A model generated the notes under the pieces. The model saw only the letters and a list, made by a program, of their open reading frames with translations. It was not told the DNA's origin and searched no databases. The position numbers and the translations under genes were made by a program. 7,015 bases of DNA from an uncultured beta proteobacterium (GTDB lineage: Bacteria; Pseudomonadota; Gammaproteobacteria; Burkholderiales; Burkholderiaceae_C), in assembly GCA_903914985.1 (NCBI GenBank), contig CAIWRE010000515.1, positions 1 to 7,015 on the forward strand. Reading direction: 5' to 3'. This document shows, in pieces, positions 1-6,536 of this stretch (the first letter of the stretch is position 1; every line of letters starts with the position of its first letter).

Positions 1-1297
1 AGGTGGACTCCAGCGTACCGAGCAGGGGCGCCAGGATGTTGTCCTCCACCTTCATTTGATAGTGCGTGGTGTCGCGCCGCAGCACAGCGTGCGGGCCACC
101 GGTGCCTTGCTCGGCCAAGGGCTCGTCGCTGTACAGATTGCGCATGCGCACATCCAGCGGATCCAGCCCCAGGTGGCGTGCCACGTCGCCCAAAATCGCC
201 TCAATCACGACCACACCCTGCGGCCCGCCGAAGCCGCGAAACGCGGTGTGGCTCTGGGTGTTGGTTTTGCAGCGGTAGGACGCAATGGAGACGTTCTCCA
301 GGTAGTAGGCGTTGTCACTGTGAAATACGGCGCGGTCCGCCACCGGGCCGGACAGATCCGCGCTGAAACCGCAGTTGGCGGCCATCATCAGGTCCAAAGC
401 AGTCAGGCGTCCCGTCGCGTCAAAACCGGCGGTGTATTCATAAGCAAACGGATGGCGTTTGCCGGTGACCATGAAGTCGTCGTCGCGGTCGAGCCGCAGT
501 TTGACTGGCGCTTTGAACTTGTGCGCGGCCACCGCGGCCCACACCGCCACATGACCCGCTTGCGTTTCTTTGCCGCCAAAGCCACCGCCCATGCGTCGGC
601 ATTCCACCCGCACCGCGTGGTTGCTCAGGCCCAGCGCATGCGCCACCCAGTGCTGCACTTCGCCCGGGTGCTGGGTGCTGCTGTAGACCGACCACTGGCC
701 CTGGGCATGGGGCACGGCGTAGGCCACCTGACCCTCCAGATAAAAGTGTTCCTGACCGCCGACTTCCAGCGTGCCTTTCAAGACATGGGCTGCGCTGGCC
801 ATGCCTTTTTGCAGGTCGCCCCGGCTGACATGCACGGGTGGCAGAACAAAGCTTTTGGCAGCCAGGGCGTCCTGGACCGTCAGGATGGCGGGCAGGGCAT
901 CGATCTGCAGAGCGACCTTGCGCGCTGCTCTGCGGGCCTGCATTACGGTTTTTGCTACGACCAGGCCGATGACCTGGCCCACGTGCTGCACCGTATCGAT
1001 GGCGAACACCGGCTCGTCACCGGCGAATGCGGCCAGCATGGGGTCACCTGGCACATCGGCGCTCAGCACCATGCCCACCACACCTTCCATGGGCAAGGCA
1101 GCGCGGGCATCCACGCCCCGCAGATGGCCGTGGGCTTGCGTGGACAGGATGGGTGCTGCATGCAGCGTGCCGCGCAATTCGGGCATGTCGTCAATGTAGG
1201 TAGCCGCACCGGCCACCTGGGCCAATGCGCTTTCGTGGGCTACCGTGCGGCCACTCGCCGCTGGGGCCATGGCGGGACTGATTTCAGTGTGCTTCAT
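1..1297 (-). CDS. xdhB: Xanthine dehydrogenase, molybdopterin-binding (large) subunit XdhB, 3' part cut off by the window edge
   Basis: This subunit carries the molybdenum cofactor and hydroxylates hypoxanthine to xanthine and xanthine to urate in the cytoplasm; electrons pass to the Fe-S and FAD centres of XdhA. The first 432 codons are open, about 55% of the usual ~780 residues. The protein begins MKHTEISPAM. Visible motifs, by comparison with bovine xanthine oxidase: GGQEHFYLEGQ near residues 177-187; Gln209 (bovine Gln767); GGGFGGKE ending at Glu244 (bovine Glu802); Arg322 in DRAVFH (bovine Arg880); and AFRGFGGPQ with Arg354 and Phe356 (bovine Arg912 and Phe914). The Glu244/Arg322 pair is the purine-binding signature, which argues against an aldehyde oxidase. 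The catalytic Glu (bovine Glu1261) lies beyond the window. The start ATG (1297-1295) overlaps the xdhA stop as ATGA, with a GGAGG ribosome-binding site 10 nt upstream, so translation is probably coupled. xdhC may follow outside the window (inference). Confidence 0.96.
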   Translation of the reverse strand, partial: MKHTEISPAMAPAASGRTVAHESALAQVAGAATYIDDMPELRGTLHAAPILSTQAHGHLRGVDARAALPMEGVVGMVLSADVPGDPMLAAFAGDEPVFAIDTVQHVGQVIGLVVAKTVMQARRAARKVALQIDALPAILTVQDALAAKSFVLPPVHVSRGDLQKGMASAAHVLKGTLEVGGQEHFYLEGQVAYAVPHAQGQWSVYSSTQHPGEVQHWVAHALGLSNHAVRVECRRMGGGFGGKETQAGHVAVWAAVAAHKFKAPVKLRLDRDDDFMVTGKRHPFAYEYTAGFDATGRLTALDLMMAANCGFSADLSGPVADRAVFHSDNAYYLENVSIASYRCKTNTQSHTAFRGFGGPQGVVVIEAILGDVARHLGLDPLDVRMRNLYSDEPLAEQGTGGPHAVLRRDTTHYQMKVEDNILAPLLGTLEST

Positions 1298-2847
1298 GGC
1301 TGGACGGCCTCCAGGTCAGATTCGGTGAGGGCGTGCAGGTCGGCCAGCGGCGTGCCCTGGCTTTCCAGCCAGAAGCGCCAAAGCAGGTTGCCCAAGACCT
1401 CGCTGCGGTAGGCGCTGCTGGCGCGCATGTCGGATATCGGCGCAAATTCGCCACGCAAGGCGGCCATCGCCGCGCGCACAGTGGACGCATTCCAGTTGTG
1501 CCCCAACAGTGCAGCTTGGGTTGCCCGCGCTCGCACCGGCGTCGCTGCTACACCTCCGACACCGATCGATGCGCTGACGACACGGCCGCCTTCGAGCACT
1601 ACTTGTAGCGCCAGGCAGACGGCGGAAATGTCGTCTTCGAAGCGTTTAGAAATTTTGTACACCCGGCAGAACTCGCCGCTGCTCAGCGGGCCTCTGCGCT
1701 TGGTCTTGGGCGTTGGCGAGGGCTTGGGCACCTTGATCCAACCCAGCACTTCATCAGGGCGCAGTGCTGTTTTGCGGTACCCCAGGTACAGGTCTTCCAA
1801 GGGCATTTCGCGGTAACCGGCGGTGCTGGCCAGCACCACGTGGGCACCCAGGGCAATCAACAATGGCATGGAGTCGCCGATCGGGGAGCCGTTGGCCACA
1901 TTGCCGCCCAGCGTGCCGGCATTCCGCACCGGCAAACCGGCAAAGCACTGCGCAAAGCTCTGGAGTGCAGGGCGTTGCGCCACCAAAGCCGCAAAGGCGT
2001 CACTCAGGCTGACGGCAGCGCCGATGGCGATGTGGTGCGGGTAATCGTCCATCTCACGCAACTCGCTGACGCGGGTGACGTCCAGCACCTGGGCAAAGTC
2101 GCGGTGCTGCTTGGTGATCCACAGTCCTACATCGGTACAGCCGGCAACCAGTTGCGCCTGAGGGTGCGCTTTGCGCAGGGCCAGGAGTTCGGACAGATCG
2201 GTGGGTGCGGCATACGGCGCAGGCAACGGCTTAGCCTTGCGGGTGGAAGGCGCAAGCGCCTGGTGTTCGGCCTGCGCCACCTGCGCCAGCGCCTTCAAGC
2301 CGCTGCGCACCGCGCTTGTGTCCAGCCGCCTGCGTGGCGCCTGCGCCATGGCCACAGCTGCGTCCAGGATGGGACGGTAGCCGGTGCAGCGGCACAAATT
2401 GCCCGACAGGGCATGGGATGCCCGCTCGCGGTCGATGGCGCGGGGCGGGTGCTGCTCTGACAAGGCGGCCAGGCTCATCACAAACCCGGGCGTGCAAAAG
2501 CCGCATTGCGAGCCGTGGCATTGCGCCATCGCGGTTTGGGCCGGGTGCAGGCTGCCATCGGATGCGGCCAGGTCTTCCACGGTCCACAGCGCCATACCGT
2601 TCACCGAATGCGCCAGCTTGATACAGCTGTTAACAGCGCGGGTTTGTAGCTTGCCGTTCTGCAACTCGCCGACGACCACCGTGCAGGCGCCGCAGTCGCC
2701 CTCGCCGCAGCCTTCCTTGGTGCCGGTCAGGTGCAAATCTTCACGCAGCACTTCCAGCAGCGTTCGCGTGGGCGATACGTGGGTGAGCGTGAGCACCTGT
2801 CCGCCCTTGAGAAAACGTATCGGCTTGCAAATTGCTTGAGAGTCCAT
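1294..2847 (-). CDS. xdhA: Xanthine dehydrogenase small subunit XdhA ([2Fe-2S] plus FAD)
   Basis: This 517-residue protein is the electron-transfer subunit of bacterial xanthine dehydrogenase; it takes electrons from the molybdenum site in XdhB through two [2Fe-2S] clusters to FAD and on to NAD+. Domains in order: a plant-ferredoxin-type cluster (Cys47, Cys52, Cys55 in GCGEGDCGAC, and Cys75); a helical [2Fe-2S] domain (Gln114-Cys115 and Cys118 in QCGFCTPG, Cys152 and Cys154 in LCRCTGYRP); an FAD-binding domain from about 215 (LVAGCTDVGL at 233-242, AGTLGGNVANGSPIGD at 310-325); and a C-terminal flavoprotein domain with KRFEDDISAV at 401-410. All eight cluster cysteines are present. It is about 50 residues longer than the ~460-residue R. 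capsulatus XdhA. Part of that is a Pro/Lys-rich stretch at 373-392. The ATG at 2847 has AAGGA 8 nt upstream. It is the first gene of the minus-strand operon and overlaps xdhB by 4 bases. Confidence 0.96.
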   Translation of the reverse strand: MDSQAICKPIRFLKGGQVLTLTHVSPTRTLLEVLREDLHLTGTKEGCGEGDCGACTVVVGELQNGKLQTRAVNSCIKLAHSVNGMALWTVEDLAASDGSLHPAQTAMAQCHGSQCGFCTPGFVMSLAALSEQHPPRAIDRERASHALSGNLCRCTGYRPILDAAVAMAQAPRRRLDTSAVRSGLKALAQVAQAEHQALAPSTRKAKPLPAPYAAPTDLSELLALRKAHPQAQLVAGCTDVGLWITKQHRDFAQVLDVTRVSELREMDDYPHHIAIGAAVSLSDAFAALVAQRPALQSFAQCFAGLPVRNAGTLGGNVANGSPIGDSMPLLIALGAHVVLASTAGYREMPLEDLYLGYRKTALRPDEVLGWIKVPKPSPTPKTKRRGPLSSGEFCRVYKISKRFEDDISAVCLALQVVLEGGRVVSASIGVGGVAATPVRARATQAALLGHNWNASTVRAAMAALRGEFAPISDMRASSAYRSEVLGNLLWRFWLESQGTPLADLHALTESDLEAVQP

Positions 2848-2855
2848 TCAACAGG

Positions 2856-2860
2856 TCCTT
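2856..2860 (-). promoter_or_regulatory. Ribosome-binding site of xdhA
   Basis: Read on the minus strand this is AAGGA, 8 nt before the ATG at 2847. It fixes the xdhA start. The divergent ATPase gene has no comparable site. Confidence 0.75.
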
Positions 2861-2862
2861 AG

Positions 2863-2879
2863 TGCATCAAATTGGTGCA
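2863..2879. promoter_or_regulatory. 17-bp palindromic operator candidate
   Basis: The sequence TGCATCAAATTGGTGCA is an inverted repeat with 8-bp arms around a central A. The left arm TGCATCAA and the reverse complement of the right arm, TGCACCAA, differ at one position only. Size and symmetry fit the site of a dimeric helix-turn-helix repressor or activator (for example GntR, LacI or MarR type; the class cannot be told from the site). It lies 16 bp from the xdhA start codon and about 100 bp from the ATPase start, so binding here would most directly affect xdhA. Confidence 0.5.
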
Positions 2880-2943
2880 AGGGTAAATCAGGTCTAGATC
2901 GCCGCGCACAAGCCGTTAGCATACGCATACATTCCAATTTGAT
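2866..2943. repeat. 10-bp inverted repeat bracketing the divergent promoter region
   Basis: ATCAAATTGG at 2866-2875 is repeated exactly in inverted orientation as CCAATTTGAT at 2934-2943. The two copies are 67 bp apart centre to centre. The left copy forms the core of the 17-bp palindrome; the right copy keeps the core but not the symmetric outer TGCA arms. The right copy also covers the possible -35 box of xdhA. Paired copies facing each other across a divergent promoter are typical of a regulator that controls both directions; that role here is inferred. Confidence 0.5.
2919..2930. repeat. Tandem GCATAC pair in the divergent promoter region
   Basis: GCATAC occurs twice head to tail, midway between the two operon starts. 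Read on the minus strand it gives TATGC twice and supplies the weak -10 candidate of xdhA. It may be a regulator half-site pair or chance. Confidence 0.35.
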
Positions 2944-2977
2944 AACTCACTGTTGCGTCTTTTCCTCAAATATCCGC

Positions 2978-4492
2978 ATGCACGCCCCCCGCCTTCAACT
3001 CTCCGGTATCACCAAAGCCTACCCCGGCGTGGTCGCTAACAGTGAAGTGTCGCTCACCGTCCTGCCCGGCCAAATTCATGCGGTGCTGGGCGAGAACGGC
3101 GCCGGCAAGTCCACCCTGATGAAAATCATCTACGGCTCGGTCAAGCCCGACGCCGGCCAAATCGCCTTCAATGGCCAGATAACGCACATCCGCAACCCCA
3201 ACGAGGCGCGGGCCCTGGGCATCAGCATGGTGTTCCAGCATTTCAACCTGTTTGACACGATTACGGTGGCGGAAAACGTCTGGCTCGGCCTGGACAAAAG
3301 CATTAGCCTGCAAGAAGTGACCGACGGCATCCAAGAAAAAGCTGCACGTTACGGTCTGGACATTGATCCGGCGCGCCCGGTGCACACCCTGGGCGTGGGC
3401 GAAATGCAGCGGGTGGAAATCATCCGCGCCTTGCTCACCAATCCGCAGTTGCTGATTCTGGACGAGCCCACCTCGGTGCTGACCCCCCAAGCCGTCGAAA
3501 AATTGTTTGTGGTGTTGCGCCAACTGGCTGCCGAGGGCTGCAGCATTTTGTACATCAGCCACAAATTGCACGAAATTCGCGCGCTGTGCACCGCGTGCAC
3601 TGTCCTGCGCGGTGGCAAGGTGACCGGCGTCTGCAACCCGGCCAAAGAGACCAATGCGTCGCTGTCGCGCTTAATGATTGGCAGTGAGCCGCCAAATCTG
3701 GTGCACAACCCCCGCACGCCCGGCGAAGTTCGCTTGCTGGTCCGGCGCCTGAGTCTGCCGCGCGAAGAGCAGTTCGGTGTGGACCTTGACTCGATTGACC
3801 TGCAGGTGCGCGCCGGCGAGGTGGTGGGCATTGCGGGAGTTTCCGGCAACGGCCAAAAAGAGTTGCTGTATGCCTTGTCGGGCGAAGACTGCCGCGCGCC
3901 TGAGGGCAGCATCAGCATGGGTACCCACGACGTGTCGGCCCTGCATCCCGGTGCGCGTCGCAAACTGGGCTTGCACTTTGTGCCAGAGGAGCGCTTGGGG
4001 CGCGGCGCAGTGCCCACGCTCAGTCTGGCGCAAAACCTTTTGCTCACCCGCAATGAGGCGATCGCCGCACCCGGTTTTTTGGGCGGATGGCTCAAGCTGC
4101 ATGCATTGGAAGCGCAGGCGCGGCGCATCATCGAGCGCTTCGGAGTCAAGGCCAACGGGCCCGGCGCGGCAGCGCGGTCGCTTTCAGGCGGCAACCTGCA
4201 GAAATACATCGTGGGCCGCGAAATTGACGCGCAGCCCAGCTTGTTCATCGTCTCCCAGCCGACCTGGGGCGTGGACGTGGGTGCGGCGGCACAAATTCGC
4301 GCGGCCATTCTGGCCTTGCGTGACGCGGGGTGTGCCGTCCTGGTGGTCAGCGAAGAGATTGAAGAACTGTTTGAAGTGTGCGATCGCTTGCATGTGATCG
4401 CCCATGGCAAGTTGTCGCCCTCGGTGGCGGCAGCCCAGACGACCCTGGAGAAAGTAGGCGAGTGGATGAGCGGTTTGTGGAGCGCAACATGA
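2978..4492 (+). CDS. ABC importer ATPase, double-ABC protein of the BMP/nucleoside (simple-sugar-like) type
   Basis: This 504-residue cytoplasmic ATPase carries two nucleotide-binding domains in one chain and powers the two permeases downstream. Domain 1: Walker A GENGAGKST (38-46), Q-loop MVFQHFNLFD (84-93), signature GVGEMQ (139-144), Walker B LLILDEPTS (158-166), switch His195. Domain 2: degenerate Walker A GVSGNGQKEL (287-296), intact signature LSGGNLQK (402-409), Walker B FIVSQPTWGVD (423-433) with Ser-Gln where Asp-Glu is usual, and SEE in the switch region (458-460). This asymmetric pattern is typical of RbsA/YufO-like ATPases, so one composite site should hydrolyse ATP. The ATG at 2978 is chosen because the protein aligns from MHAPRLQLSG. 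A TTG at 2939 would add 13 residues of unlikely sequence. Neither start has a clear ribosome-binding site. The stop overlaps the next gene as ATGA. The purine or nucleoside substrate is inferred from the neighbouring xdhAB. Confidence 0.93.
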   Translation: MHAPRLQLSGITKAYPGVVANSEVSLTVLPGQIHAVLGENGAGKSTLMKIIYGSVKPDAGQIAFNGQITHIRNPNEARALGISMVFQHFNLFDTITVAENVWLGLDKSISLQEVTDGIQEKAARYGLDIDPARPVHTLGVGEMQRVEIIRALLTNPQLLILDEPTSVLTPQAVEKLFVVLRQLAAEGCSILYISHKLHEIRALCTACTVLRGGKVTGVCNPAKETNASLSRLMIGSEPPNLVHNPRTPGEVRLLVRRLSLPREEQFGVDLDSIDLQVRAGEVVGIAGVSGNGQKELLYALSGEDCRAPEGSISMGTHDVSALHPGARRKLGLHFVPEERLGRGAVPTLSLAQNLLLTRNEAIAAPGFLGGWLKLHALEAQARRIIERFGVKANGPGAAARSLSGGNLQKYIVGREIDAQPSLFIVSQPTWGVDVGAAAQIRAAILALRDAGCAVLVVSEEIEELFEVCDRLHVIAHGKLSPSVAAAQTTLEKVGEWMSGLWSAT

Positions 4493-5562
4493 TGTCTTGG
4501 AAACTCCAGGTTCGACCCCAAGCCTCGCGGCTCTGGACTTATGGCTCGCCCGTATTGGCGCTGGTGCTGACGGTATTGATTGGCGTAGTGCTCTTCATGC
4601 TTCTAGGGAAAGACCCCGTACGCGGCTTGCAGATGTTCTTTTGGGAGCCCATCAAAACCGGTTATGGATTGGGGGAGTTGGTGGTCAAATCCACGCCGCT
4701 GCTGCTGATTTCGCTGGGCTTGGCGGTTTCATTCCGCTCTAACGTGTGGAATATTGGCGCGGAGGGCCAATACATTCTGGGCGCGGTGGCCGCCAGTGGT
4801 GTGGCCCTGATGGCCGACAAAACCACCGGCGGTGGAATTGTGGTTTTGGTGATACTGGCGGGCATCCTTGGGGGCATGGTCTGGGCAGGGATCACGGCCT
4901 TGCTGCGGGACCGCTTCAATGCCAATGAAATCCTGGTCAGCCTGATGCTGGTCTACGTGGCGGTGCAATTGCTGGGGTATTTGGTGTCCGGCCCCTGGAA
5001 AGACCCGCAAGGCTACAACTTTCCCCAAACCCAAAATTTTGAAGCGGTCACCCGCATCCCCAAGCTGTTTTCCGGCTCGCGCATGAGCATTGGGGTGCTG
5101 TTTGCCTTGCTCGGAGTGGCCGGGGTGTGGGTGTTTTTGTTCCGCACGCGCGCTGGCTTTGCCCAGCAGGTGGGCGGTTTGGCACCTGCGGCAGCGCGTT
5201 ACGCCGGGTTTTCCTCGCGCAAGGCACTTTGGACGGCGCTCCTGGTGTCCGGCGGATTTGCCGGTTTGGCAGGTGCTTTGGAGGTGGCCGGGCCGATCGG
5301 GCAGCTCACGCCTTATGTGCCAGCGGGCTACGGCTTTGCCGCCATCATCGTGGCCTATGTCGGGCGGTTGCACCCGGTGGGCCTGGTGTTTTCCAGCCTG
5401 TTGATGAGCATGTTTTACATCGGCGGCGAGCTGGCGCAATCCCGCATGGGCCTGCCCAAGTCGCTCACCGGCGTGTTCCAAGGCCTGCTCTTGTTTACTT
5501 TGCTGGCCTGTGACACCTTGGTGAACTACCGCCTGGTGCGCCAGGCCGGCGCCAAGTCTTAA
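4489..5562 (+). CDS. ABC importer permease 1 (BPD_transp_2 family, YufP/NupB-like)
   Basis: This 357-residue inner-membrane protein forms half of the importer channel. It is strongly hydrophobic, with about nine to ten probable membrane segments (roughly 20-40, 66-82, 92-110, 115-138, 144-167, 200-219, 244-265, 280-300 and 327-342). The motif NVWNIGAEGQY (85-95) is the hallmark of permeases that pair with BMP-type binding proteins. The N-terminal tail before the first helix is short and basic. The start is ATGATG; the first ATG (4489) forms an ATGA overlap with the ATPase stop, and GGAG lies 6 nt upstream of it, so translation is probably coupled. An in-frame ATG at 4378 lies deep in the ATPase gene and would add 37 residues of shadow sequence; it was rejected. 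The second ATG (4492) is an equally possible start. The family is clear; the substrate is inferred from context as purine base or nucleoside. Confidence 0.93.
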   Translation: MMSWKLQVRPQASRLWTYGSPVLALVLTVLIGVVLFMLLGKDPVRGLQMFFWEPIKTGYGLGELVVKSTPLLLISLGLAVSFRSNVWNIGAEGQYILGAVAASGVALMADKTTGGGIVVLVILAGILGGMVWAGITALLRDRFNANEILVSLMLVYVAVQLLGYLVSGPWKDPQGYNFPQTQNFEAVTRIPKLFSGSRMSIGVLFALLGVAGVWVFLFRTRAGFAQQVGGLAPAAARYAGFSSRKALWTALLVSGGFAGLAGALEVAGPIGQLTPYVPAGYGFAAIIVAYVGRLHPVGLVFSSLLMSMFYIGGELAQSRMGLPKSLTGVFQGLLLFTLLACDTLVNYRLVRQAGAKS

Positions 5563-5567
5563 GGAAG
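5561..5567 (+). promoter_or_regulatory. Ribosome-binding site of permease 2
   Basis: AAGGAAG lies 9 nt before the ATG at 5577 and overlaps the TAA stop of permease 1. It supports the chosen start and close co-translation of the two permeases. Confidence 0.75.
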
Positions 5568-5576
5568 TTCAGCACC

Positions 5577-6497
5577 ATGGAAACCTATGCGCTGTTAATC
5601 GCCGCCACGCTCAACGCCGGCACGGTGTTGGCTTTGGCCTCTTTGGGCCTTTTGATCAATGAAAAGGCGGGCATCGTCAATCTCGGTGCCGAAGGCATGA
5701 TGCTGTGCGCTGCGATCGCCGGTTTTGCCACCGTGGTGCATACCGGCAGCGACAGCCTGGGCTTTGTTGCGGGCATGGCGGCGGGTGCCTTGATGGCCGC
5801 CGTCTTTGGCGGCCTGGTGATTTGGTTGAACACCAACCAATACGCTACCGGCCTGGCGCTCAGCCTGTTTGGCGGCGGCTTTTCGGCGTTTGCCGGTGTG
5901 AGCTACGTGCAGGAAAAAATGCCCGAGCGCCCCAGTTTTGCAATTCCTGGCCTGTCAGACATTCCATTGGTGGGGCCTGCGCTGTTCAGACACCACCCCT
6001 TGGTCTATCTGACCGTGCTTTTTGCCGCAGCCCTGGTTTGGTGGCTGTACCGCACCCGCGCGGGGCTGGTGCTGCGCAGTGTGGGTGAGCGGCCGGAGTC
6101 GGCCCACTCTTTGGGTTACCCCGTGCGTTGGATCCGTCTGGGCGCCGTGGTGGCCGGCGGCACACTGTGCGGTTTGGCCGGCGCCTACATTTCGATCATT
6201 TACACGCCCTTGTGGGTTGAAGGCATGGTCGCAGGCAAGGGCTGGATTGCGCTGGCGCTCACGACTTTCGCCACGTGGCGCCCGGGCCGCGTGCTGTTGG
6301 GCGCTTATCTGTTTGGTGGGGTGACCATGCTGCAGTTTCACCTGCAAGGCATCGGTGTCGACGTACCCAGCCAATTCCTGAGCATGTTGCCTTATGTTGC
6401 CACCATTGTGGTTTTGGCGCTGATTTCGCGCAATCCGGCATGGATTCGGATTAATATGCCCGCTTCCATCGGAAAACCGTTTTACCCTGGATCCTGA
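5577..6497 (+). CDS. ABC importer permease 2 (BPD_transp_2 family, YufQ/NupC-like)
   Basis: This 306-residue inner-membrane protein is the second half of the importer channel and should pair with permease 1. It is hydrophobic through most of its length, with about eight or more probable membrane segments (for example 6-26, 38-54, 60-84, 90-108, 141-158, 186-208, 222-252 and 268-284). Family motifs are GIVNLGAEGMM (32-42), the cytoplasmic coupling region SVGERPESAHSLGYPV (168-183), and AGKGWIALAL (219-228). The NLGAEG motif is the counterpart of NIGAEG in permease 1 and marks the two as distant homologues. Its ~300 residues against 357 for permease 1 is the usual size pattern for this pair. 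Only 14 bases separate it from permease 1, and a strong AAGGAAG ribosome-binding site sits there. It is in one operon with its neighbours; substrate assignment is by context only. Confidence 0.93.
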   Translation: METYALLIAATLNAGTVLALASLGLLINEKAGIVNLGAEGMMLCAAIAGFATVVHTGSDSLGFVAGMAAGALMAAVFGGLVIWLNTNQYATGLALSLFGGGFSAFAGVSYVQEKMPERPSFAIPGLSDIPLVGPALFRHHPLVYLTVLFAAALVWWLYRTRAGLVLRSVGERPESAHSLGYPVRWIRLGAVVAGGTLCGLAGAYISIIYTPLWVEGMVAGKGWIALALTTFATWRPGRVLLGAYLFGGVTMLQFHLQGIGVDVPSQFLSMLPYVATIVVLALISRNPAWIRINMPASIGKPFYPGS

Positions 6498-6524
6498 TTT
6501 TTTAACCTTGACTTCACTCTTCAC

Positions 6525-6530
6525 AAAGGA
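6525..6530 (+). promoter_or_regulatory. Ribosome-binding site of the substrate-binding lipoprotein
   Basis: AAAGGA lies 6 nt before the ATG at 6537, inside a 39-bp A/T-rich gap after permease 2. The near-ideal spacing fits the need to make a binding protein in excess of the membrane subunits. I see no hairpin in the gap that would end transcription. Confidence 0.75.
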
Positions 6531-6536
6531 ATTGAA

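Larger units (their letters stand above)
2848..2977. promoter_or_regulatory. Divergent control region between xdhA and the purine-type ABC importer operon
   Basis: This 130-bp non-coding gap separates two operons that point away from each other, so it must hold promoters for both. It is visibly richer in A+T than the flanking genes. It contains a 17-bp palindrome (2863-2879), an inverted partial copy (2934-2943) and a tandem GCATAC pair (2919-2930). One weak sigma70-like candidate for xdhA reads on the minus strand as TTATCA (2945-2940), 16 nt, TATGCT (2923-2918). Each box matches its consensus at four of six positions. For the importer, TTAGCA (2916-2921), 19 nt, GATAAC (2941-2946) is a still weaker candidate. 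Neither is strong enough to call on its own. Weak promoters plus operator-like repeats would fit activation or induction by a purine-responsive regulator, but this is inference. Confidence 0.7.

Noticed and set aside
56..1411. Open frame of 451 codons on the plus strand
   Set aside because: It lies antisense to xdhB and the end of xdhA, whose minus-strand products carry clear catalytic motifs. The plus-strand product has no recognisable domain, and long antisense frames are common in G+C-rich genes.
1840..2460. Open frame of 206 codons on the plus strand
   Set aside because: It is antisense to the FAD region of xdhA; no ribosome-binding site or domain supports it.
2892..2901. TCTAGA-centred palindrome in the control region
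   Set aside because: The symmetry does not extend beyond six bases except by one isolated pair, so it is too short to count as an operator.
4378..4488. Upstream in-frame extension of permease 1
   Set aside because: It would overlap the ATPase gene by more than 100 bases, while the ATG at 4489 has a ribosome-binding site and the ATGA overlap typical of this gene order.
3349..4521. Open frame of 390 codons on the minus strand
   Set aside because: It is antisense to the ABC ATPase and its product is rich in Ser, Arg and Pro with no domain, as expected of a shadow frame.
6498..6536. Possible terminator after permease 2 (run of T at about 6497-6503)
   Set aside because: No stem precedes the T run, and the lipoprotein gene follows at once with its own ribosome-binding site.
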